A stretch of DNA of 64,000 nt from Paenibacillus donghaensis (GTDB taxonomy: Bacteria > Bacillota > Bacilli > Paenibacillales > Paenibacillaceae): positions 3,348,001-3,412,000 of the forward strand of contig NZ_CP021780.1 in NCBI RefSeq assembly GCF_002192415.1. Direction: 5' to 3'. The first letter of the stretch is position 1, and every line of letters begins with the position of its first letter. Position numbers and translations under genes: made by a program. This document shows, in pieces, positions 58,390 to 64,000 of this stretch. Under the pieces are notes generated by a model that worked only from the letters and a program-made list of their open reading frames with translations, had not been told where the DNA came from and did no database searches.

Positions 58390-59336
58390 TAGAATTCCAC
58401 CCCTTCCACATAAGCCAGAGCCTGCGGTTCTTCAAAGATGGCATCAAAGTCGGAATGAATCGCATAGAAGCGCTTATCCGTCCAGATTGCCTCCTTACCT
58501 TCAGTCGTTTTACGGATCTGCATATCGTAGGTGTGGACCATGGCAAAGTTCGGCTGATACGTAAAGAGGATCGCGCCTTCCGGCATACTCCAGACCTCTT
58601 CGACATCATAAGCATTGATCTTCTTCACACCGCCCAAGATCTGCAGCTGAATCGATGCGCTTGTGTCTTTCTCGGCCAACATCTGAAGACGTTCGCTGAA
58701 GGTGTTAGGATGCATGAAATATTTAAACACGCCGCCGGCTCTGTACCGGGTCGGGATCGCCCGCTCTACCTCAAACAAAACCCCAGTTTTCTCTTTCGCC
58801 GAAAGTGTGCTCCAATCCAGATAATGCCCTGTTGTTCTGGCTAGCTTCAGCCAGCCGTCATTGATCGTCAGGAACTCATAATCCGGGTCTGTATCGGGTG
58901 TATTCGTATCCCCATTGAAGGCAATGTCCTGCATATTCTCGCCGTAGTTGTTGGCCATGTTGCGCATGATGATTTCCTCAGCGTTTTGGCCACGAACCCG
59001 CTGTGTCTGACGGATAAACTCCTCAGTGATGTCGAAAGGCAGCACCACTGGTTCTACCGAATACGGAATCTGCGGAAAGGTCAGCCCTGGCGTGTTGGTT
59101 GCCATGATATTCTCTTTTTTACCGCGCATGTTCCGGCCCCGCACACCGACTTTGTCGATGGTCCCTTTCGAGCTCTTCCGGTTCTCATGACGGATACCTT
59201 TAAGGAATCCGTTGGCTTCATACGCCATATCCGTGAAGGCCTCCACTTCCTCATAAGTCAGGGCATTTTGATCCATTGTGGTCACAATGGTAGATTTCTG
59301 AATACTGGTTCTTGCGATGTTGCCATTGGTTCTCAT
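58389..59336 (-). CDS. xkdG: major capsid protein (XkdG-like, HK97 fold)
   Basis: 315 residues from the ATG at 59336 (GGGGGAATG upstream); ATG at 59345 is too close to the ribosome site. Features: LPFDITEEFIRQT, EIIMRNMANNYGENMQDIAFNGD, KYFMHPNTFSERLQMLAE, and ILFTYQPNFAMVHTYDM in short pieces, matching XkdG and P2-type capsid families. Forms the head shell. The start of the protein is probably removed during maturation. Confidence 0.88.
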   Translation of the reverse strand: MRTNGNIARTSIQKSTIVTTMDQNALTYEEVEAFTDMAYEANGFLKGIRHENRKSSKGTIDKVGVRGRNMRGKKENIMATNTPGLTFPQIPYSVEPVVLPFDITEEFIRQTQRVRGQNAEEIIMRNMANNYGENMQDIAFNGDTNTPDTDPDYEFLTINDGWLKLARTTGHYLDWSTLSAKEKTGVLFEVERAIPTRYRAGGVFKYFMHPNTFSERLQMLAEKDTSASIQLQILGGVKKINAYDVEEVWSMPEGAILFTYQPNFAMVHTYDMQIRKTTEGKEAIWTDKRFYAIHSDFDAIFEEPQALAYVEGVEF

Positions 59337-59357
59337 GATCTGCATTCCCCCTTCAAT

Positions 59358-60596
59358 TTACAGAAAGCGTCCGAAACTTACGGCGCCTTCTGATTTGCTG
59401 ATTTCTTCTTGCTCGTCTCCTTGGGCAGATGCACCGCGGCTGTTTTTCACCAACTGCACATCTGTTGCCAGCGTCTGCATCTGCTCGCTCAGCGGTGCCA
59501 AGGCTTTCGCAATGGCATCAGTAATTGCAGTCTCTTCTGCGGTCGCAGCCGGAGCAGCACCACCTGCAGGCTGGTCACCTTCGACACCTTCCTCTTTCTT
59601 CAGCTCCGCAATCTCTGCCGTCAGGCCTTCCACCTGCTTAGCGATCGGAGCCATTGCGGCCGTAACAGCCTTGGCAATATCTTCAGCTTTCAAATCGTCT
59701 TCCCCCTCGGGCTCTTGTTCTACAGGAGCCGTTTTGTTTTTCAGTTCTGTCAGCGCGGCAATAGCATCGTCCACATGTTTCAGGTTCCCGGCGGAAATCT
59801 TCTTGCCGGCCTTCGCAATCTGCTCCGGTGGCGTGCCGATTGCTTTCACGATGTCTTCCTTGGTCAGCACATCCTCGGCAATATCAACAAAGTCCTGCAG
59901 CGCCTCCCGGATGGTCTCCGGATCTGTCTCCATGCCACTCTGCCAAGTGTCCCAATTAAAAAGAACCGAGTTGAGGGCATCCTGCGCCGCCCAAAATTCT
60001 CGGTTCTTCCGGTTCTTATGGTATTTGTCAGCGACAGCACCTTTCTCGATCAGGCCCAGCGCTTTGGCTATTCGGCTCAAGATTCCCTTGGATACCTCCT
60101 CTTCCTCTTCGATCTCTTCCCGCTTGCCTACACCCCACATGGAGAAGCCGGTTATCTCGCCTTTCTTGATGGCCTCCCAAGTGTCGTCGTCCGTCACTTT
60201 CACAGCTGCCACCCAGGAGCCCTTGACAATCTGCTGGTCACCGAGCGTCATGTCGCAAGGAGCGATGTAAGACTCAATGACAAAGCCCTTGTCAGCTTCG
60301 AGATCGTGCTGCTTATCGATGTTGTAGGTGTGCTGTTTCTCCATAAAGAGATGAGCTGCTTTCTCGATCTCGACTTCATCCATTTGATCGTCATGTGATT
60401 CCGCCACATCCGGCTGGTACACCACGCCTTTAACGATCCGCTTGTCATCATCAATCTTGGCGATCTGGACCTGCTTCTGGATGGCGCCGGCTTTGTTAGC
60501 TTTTTGAGCCTTGATGATGGCAAACGGTACGCCGTTGGCTCCTTTGTCTACCAGGGAGATGTGCGTGATTTTGGCATCTTTCAGTTTATAACTCAT
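59358..60596 (-). CDS. xkdF: XkdF-like prohead protease with C-terminal scaffold
   Basis: 412 residues. The N-terminal part (KITHISLVDKGANGVPF, QVDEVEIEK-like, FVIESYIAP, ISGFSMWG in pieces) is the XkdF protease-like domain with Ser/His. From about 200 the protein is a Glu/Ala/Lys-rich coiled coil (VDDAIAALTELKNK, AKQVEGLTAEIAELKKEE), a scaffold. In PBSX the same gene precedes the capsid. AAAGGAGGTGAG precedes the ATG at 60596. Confidence 0.85.
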   Translation of the reverse strand: MSYKLKDAKITHISLVDKGANGVPFAIIKAQKANKAGAIQKQVQIAKIDDDKRIVKGVVYQPDVAESHDDQMDEVEIEKAAHLFMEKQHTYNIDKQHDLEADKGFVIESYIAPCDMTLGDQQIVKGSWVAAVKVTDDDTWEAIKKGEITGFSMWGVGKREEIEEEEEVSKGILSRIAKALGLIEKGAVADKYHKNRKNREFWAAQDALNSVLFNWDTWQSGMETDPETIREALQDFVDIAEDVLTKEDIVKAIGTPPEQIAKAGKKISAGNLKHVDDAIAALTELKNKTAPVEQEPEGEDDLKAEDIAKAVTAAMAPIAKQVEGLTAEIAELKKEEGVEGDQPAGGAAPAATAEETAITDAIAKALAPLSEQMQTLATDVQLVKNSRGASAQGDEQEEISKSEGAVSFGRFL

Positions 60597-60714
60597 TTTC
60601 TGTTCTCACCTCCTTTCAATAAAAAAGCAGTTATTATTGATGACTCATTGTGGATTTTGAATTGTCATGGCGTCAAACATCGTAAAATAAATAATAGACT
60701 GTGCCTAATAATAG

Positions 60715-60780
60715 AAACAGCGGCAATCATGGACAAAAATTGTCCTAGACTACCGCTTTTTTTAACTATCGTTCCCGTTT
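60715..60780. repeat. dispersed hairpin repeat, copy 3
   Basis: AAACAGCGGCAATCATGGAC..GTCCTAGACTACCGCTTTTTTT with the tail AACTATCGTTCCCGTTT. It matches copy 1 (11050-11126) over about 60 bases. It lies between the methyltransferase stop and the protease gene; a T-run is present on the plus strand and a weaker one on the minus strand. Confidence 0.7.
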
Positions 60781-60801
60781 AACATTGAGGGTCTTCCATA
60801 G

Positions 60802-61590
60802 TCAGGGATGTAGTGAAGTTAATTCAGTATCAATCTTATCGGCAATTAGAGTGTAGAACTCTGGAAACCTCGGATCTGTCTGACTTGGTATTTCTTCAAA
60901 TGTCCGTATATATAACCCCATGGTTCCAATTGCAGTTAAAATCTCACCAATTGTCCAACTTCGTACTAAAGTCTTACCCAATCCAGAGCGTTCCTCTTCA
61001 GGTAGTAGCTTAGCAAAAGCAACTTCTTCTTCTTTTATACTATCGTCAAAATAATTACCAGTTGGCTGTTTTAAGTTGTATGTGTTCATCCATGCACGGG
61101 CGAAAGGATGGAAGTCAGTCAAGATAAACCGACCATTTTTTCCTAGCCTGCGATGAACCACAGAGAAAATTGAACTAAGGTCTGTAAAATAATGCATAAC
61201 TCCAAACTCCATCAATACGATGTCAAATTCGCCTAGTATCTCTTCGTTCGGGATATTTAAAACGTCAGAACAGATATAGTTGAGTTTCACACCCGCGGCA
61301 GAGGCAGTCTGCATCGCATACAACCGATTTTCTTCTGATATGTCCACCACGGTAACATCAGCACCTAACAATGCTAACGAAATTGCTTTTCGACCGTGCG
61401 ATCCAAGGAGATTAATAATTCGTTTACCCGATAGATCACCAATATACTTTAACCAATAACGCAGATGATGCTTGTGTTCTCGCTGAAGTTCTACCGCAAG
61501 TTCATCTGGTGTTCCATACCTTTGAACCCAAGCTTGGTACGCTTTGGTTTCCCACGCGACCTTGTTCGCAATTGCCAGTTCCTGTTGCAC
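60802..61590 (-). CDS. class I SAM-dependent methyltransferase, prophage cargo
   Basis: 262 residues. GTG at 61590 is preferred: GGAGG lies seven bases before it, while ATG at 61611 has no ribosome site. Motif I IINLLGSHGRK, motif II DVTVVDIS, motif IV FDIVLMEFGVMHYF, then NGRFILTDFHP. The N-terminal helix VAWETKAYQAWVQRYG fits small-molecule methyltransferases. The substrate is unknown. It has a private promoter with a large palindrome and its own repeat-type terminator, inside the head operon. It is not a structural protein. Confidence 0.85.
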   Translation of the reverse strand: MQQELAIANKVAWETKAYQAWVQRYGTPDELAVELQREHKHHLRYWLKYIGDLSGKRIINLLGSHGRKAISLALLGADVTVVDISEENRLYAMQTASAAGVKLNYICSDVLNIPNEEILGEFDIVLMEFGVMHYFTDLSSIFSVVHRRLGKNGRFILTDFHPFARAWMNTYNLKQPTGNYFDDSIKEEEVAFAKLLPEEERSGLGKTLVRSWTIGEILTAIGTMGLYIRTFEEIPSQTDPRFPEFYTLIADKIDTELTSLHP

Positions 61591-61617
61591 ACACATACCT
61601 CCCAAGTTCATATGTCG

Positions 61618-61659
61618 ACACTAGATGGTATATGATACCATTAGTGTATTAATTGTCAA
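61618..61659 (-). promoter_or_regulatory. methyltransferase promoter under a long palindrome
   Basis: TTGACA (61654-61659), 16 bases, TATCAT (61632-61637). ACACTA-G-ATGGTAT-ATG-ATACCAT-TAGTGT (61618-61647) is an inverted repeat with 13-base arms (one extra G) covering the -10 and the start of transcription. A repressor site is the simplest reading. Confidence 0.8.
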
Positions 61660-61770
61660 CATTTTTGTGGCTATTCTGCCCAAGGGAGCTTAATGATCAT
61701 CATCGGTCTATTTATATATTTACTCAGTCTTCTATTATTCTTCATACAAAATAATACCTCTCAACTTTCT

Positions 61771-62601
61771 TTAATCCATCACAGACTGCATCGTACAACG
61801 GCAGCGAATAATCTCCTCCTTCCGTCCAGTGGGATCGCCAGGAAACATCAGCTTGCTCTTCCCAACAACAAAGGGCTTATCCAGCGGCTGCACCTGCCCG
61901 TCAGCCTTTCTGTGTGTCTTCCGGGTTCGGTCGCCCTTTGAAGAGCGCCACTTCTTACCGGTGACAACCTCAGACTGCTTCCAGCCCTCCACCTTTCCTC
62001 CATTGGCCGCTGCTGTGCTCATCGTCCGCGAAACGGTAATGGACCGCTCCATGTCAAAAGGGCCAGCGTCACCCTTGGCAGCGGCAGCACTGATCTCTCG
62101 TACAAGCAGCGCCCGTTCTGAAGGTGTCTTACCTTCCTTAATCGCCTTCTGGAAGGCGCGAGTCATTACATCTTTGCTGGTCCCGTTCATGTCCGGAACA
62201 AGCTTTTTCAGCTTCTTGGCAAATCGGGAAGCGGCCTTGTTTTCAACAGACCACACTTTGTCGGGATCGAGCGCGACCAGTTCCGTTTCGCCAGCCAGAT
62301 GATAAAGCGGCTGAAAAGCATCATACACCGCCTGCTCGAATTGGACGGTGAACAGCTCTCCGGTTTGCACCAATACCAGCACCTTGCCCAACTCGCCAAT
62401 TTCAATCAGCAGCTCATCACTGAGTTCCAGAATAGCATCGTGTAGCGCCTTGCCCTGTAGATCCAGAATCTCAATAATTCTGTCCTCGCCCTGCTTGTAC
62501 AGTTCTTCCAACACTTTACGTTCAGCGTGTGTTAGCTCCAGGCTGTCCAAAAACTCAGTGTCGTCAGCCTTTGCAATAAGCTCCCAGCATTCCTCACACA
62601 T
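61771..62601 (-). CDS. head morphogenesis protein, SPP1 gp7-like
   Basis: 276 residues from the ATG at 62601: GAGGAGG lies nine bases upstream and the ATGTGTGA overlaps the portal stop. The C-terminal half has MTRAFQKAIKEGKTPSE, SITVSRTMSTAAANGG and RCRCTM with CRC at the end, the SPP1 gp7/F-protein mark. The first half is helical. It sits at the portal during head assembly. The next gene on this strand is the inserted methyltransferase. Confidence 0.85.
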   Translation of the reverse strand: MCEECWELIAKADDTEFLDSLELTHAERKVLEELYKQGEDRIIEILDLQGKALHDAILELSDELLIEIGELGKVLVLVQTGELFTVQFEQAVYDAFQPLYHLAGETELVALDPDKVWSVENKAASRFAKKLKKLVPDMNGTSKDVMTRAFQKAIKEGKTPSERALLVREISAAAAKGDAGPFDMERSITVSRTMSTAAANGGKVEGWKQSEVVTGKKWRSSKGDRTRKTHRKADGQVQPLDKPFVVGKSKLMFPGDPTGRKEEIIRCRCTMQSVMD

Positions 62602-64000
62602 GACCAGTAGCCTCCTCATGACTCCGCCGCAGCAGACGCTTGGCAATGGTGGCCACCCGCTCCTGCAGGTCGTCGGCATCAGTGTCAGGCTCAGGCACGG
62701 TTAATGCAGGTTGGCTGTTGACCAGTTGCGCGATCGGAGTGTCCAGATATTCCTCGGTGTACTTGGACTCATCAATCGTGGTATCCAGCACTTCCTCGGC
62801 AATCGGGATCAGATCCCGCACCAGCATAATGCCACGATCAGCGATAAAGTCCAGCAGCGCCTTGCGGTTCTCCGGATCGATGATGCGCGGCCCCCGCAGG
62901 GTCGCCCGCACCCGGAATATCCCCATGGCTGGAAACAGACGCTTGTTAAAGATTTCGTCCATAATCCATTTTCGGTAAGGCTCAAACACCTGCTCTTCAG
63001 CAAACTGTAGCGCCGCCTGCGCCGTTGCTCGGTTATAATCGGAGCTCTGGCCCACCAGAATGGGCGGCAGCCGGAACGCAGAGAGGATATCGGCCTTCTT
63101 CTCTTTGCCATAATCGAGAAAGAGCGCATCCTGCTGCAGTAGATCATTCAGCTTGTCCAGCTTGATGGCCACCTTCTCGACTTTCTCATCCAGCGGCCCG
63201 CCGGTCTCCTCCCCGATCGCTTCCAGGTAGAGAATGCCACCCTGCGACTGCGCCCCCTTAACATTTCGTAGCAGCTCCATGGATTGCTTGGTCAGCCGGC
63301 CATTGGTCACCGTCAGCAGCATGGACAGCATGCGGCCATTAGAGAAGTAGGAAACGTTCAGCTCCTCTGCCTCCCGGCTGCCGACCACCCCCGGCGCATT
63401 CCCAAACCAACGCGGCTCCCCATATGGGCCGTCATTCCCCAGCTTTAGCGGAATAATCTGATTCCCTTCACCCTCGGTCCCGAATAACCGGAACCACACC
63501 ACAGACTGCCCTCGCTTCATTGCAAAGCGCCTAGCATAGATGTCCTGAGAGAACTCTTCGATCTGCTTCGTGGAACGAATCCGCCGTTTACGCTTGATGG
63601 TCGCCTTATCGGTTTCCCGTGTGCAGCGAACAAACTTCGGATTCATGCGGTAGAGCGTTGGAAACTCGCTGCCTGTTGGCCAAGCCACTTCCACGTTAGC
63701 CATGCCACTGCTCTCCAGATCATCGATCAGAGAGCTAATGATTTCCTCCGGCGTATCTTCCAAGTTACAGGTCTCCAGAAACTTGTCCGCTCTGTTCCAT
63801 TCATCCAAGGCCGTTTGGTCACTCTCGCCAGGAATATATTCTAAAGCAATCCCATAACCAGAGATGTTACGACGATAGGCTTCAATACACTGCGGAATGA
63901 TACTACTATTCTTGACCAGCAGTTTGCAGGAAGCAGGGTCGTTGCCTGGCGGAAACGGAAGCAGCCCGTGATGATCGTAGAGGTTTTCAAAGCTATCTGG
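62594..64000 (-). CDS. xkdE: portal protein, PBSX (XkdE) family, 5' end outside the window
   Basis: The reading frame is open from the window end to 62594. The missing start lies beyond 64000; TTG at 63806-63808 is internal. Motifs: RNISGYGIALEYIPG, WPTGSEFPTLYRMNPKFV, AARRFAMKRGQSVVWFRLFG-like RFAMKRGQSVVWFRLF, YLEAIGEETGG, and QLVNSQPALTVPEPD near the end, in short pieces. It is the dodecameric portal for DNA entry. It ends overlapping the head morphogenesis gene by eight bases. Confidence 0.9.
   Translation of the reverse strand, partial: PDSFENLYDHHGLLPFPPGNDPASCKLLVKNSSIIPQCIEAYRRNISGYGIALEYIPGESDQTALDEWNRADKFLETCNLEDTPEEIISSLIDDLESSGMANVEVAWPTGSEFPTLYRMNPKFVRCTRETDKATIKRKRRIRSTKQIEEFSQDIYARRFAMKRGQSVVWFRLFGTEGEGNQIIPLKLGNDGPYGEPRWFGNAPGVVGSREAEELNVSYFSNGRMLSMLLTVTNGRLTKQSMELLRNVKGAQSQGGILYLEAIGEETGGPLDEKVEKVAIKLDKLNDLLQQDALFLDYGKEKKADILSAFRLPPILVGQSSDYNRATAQAALQFAEEQVFEPYRKWIMDEIFNKRLFPAMGIFRVRATLRGPRIIDPENRKALLDFIADRGIMLVRDLIPIAEEVLDTTIDESKYTEEYLDTPIAQLVNSQPALTVPEPDTDADDLQERVATIAKRLLRRSHEEATGHV

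Noticed and set aside
59317..60398. Two long Ser/Cys-rich frames antisense to the XkdF-like gene
   Set aside because: Antisense to the Glu/Lys/Ala-rich scaffold; composition is the mirror of that gene.
61693..61941. Plus-strand frame beginning MIIIGLFIYLLSLLLFF
   Set aside because: It looks like a membrane helix after GGGAG, but most of it is antisense to the well-supported gp7-like gene and the rest turns to nonsense.

Overview
The window looks like a chromosomal segment of a Paenibacillus-type Firmicute. Gene content and order support this: glnA-glnR, a YnbB-type PLP enzyme, hflX, spoVK and hfq lie in the order known from Bacillus subtilis; lexA is divergent from yneA/ynzC; Shine-Dalgarno sites are strong (AGGAGG) and TTG/GTG starts are common; several Paenibacillus-type hypothetical proteins are present. 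The organism is inferred, not proven.

Layout. (1) 1-9.3 kb, mostly chromosomal: a 5'-cut gene end, stalk-domain secreted proteins, a HAD phosphatase, the SOS block ynzC-yneA-[LexA boxes]-lexA, an L,D-transpeptidase with its own LexA box, and small membrane proteins. (2) 9.3-20 kb, accessory: an EamA transporter behind an erm-like leader-peptide attenuator, a GntR/YtrA-type operon (regulator, DUF5808 membrane protein, serine hydrolase lipoprotein), a frameshifted IS110 element, a DUF2278 gene, a wrecked endonuclease I gene and an IS91-type element. (3) 20-30.6 kb, core block on the minus strand: glnA, glnR, PLP enzyme, hflX, spoVK, DUF218, DUF402, class A PBP, hfq. (4) 30.8-39.2 kb, second accessory zone: Xre regulator, YolD and integrase remnants facing each other, a secreted protein, PAF-acetylhydrolase-like esterase with a TetR regulator, a DJ-1/PfpI remnant, a small membrane protein, and a Septu-like (PtuA/PtuB) defence pair. 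(5) 39.2-64 kb, a PBSX/XkdE-X-type contractile-tail (myovirus) prophage, all late genes on the minus strand. It is read from portal (cut by the window end) through head, connector, sheath/tube, tape measure, baseplate and tail fibre to holins and endolysin. Terminase, early genes and an intact integrase are not in the window.

How it works together. The prophage late region is a normal assembly order with three independent cargo units: a SAM methyltransferase with its own palindrome-controlled promoter inside the head genes, and an acyltransferase-3 gene and a GIY-YIG-like nuclease gene, each bounded by its own terminator, between fibres and lysis genes. The tail assembly chaperone has a canonical A AAA AAC slippery site giving a -1 extension. 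The tape measure, endolysin and distal holin reading frames are broken, so this prophage may be defective as a virus while its cargo stays expressible.

Many of the broken frames in the window (tape measure, endolysin, IS110 transposase, endonuclease I, DJ-1 remnant) can be repaired by single-base changes in homopolymer runs. Either real decay or base-calling error could explain this, and raw reads would decide. Everything here was read by eye; family names rest on recognisable motifs and gene order, not on database searches.
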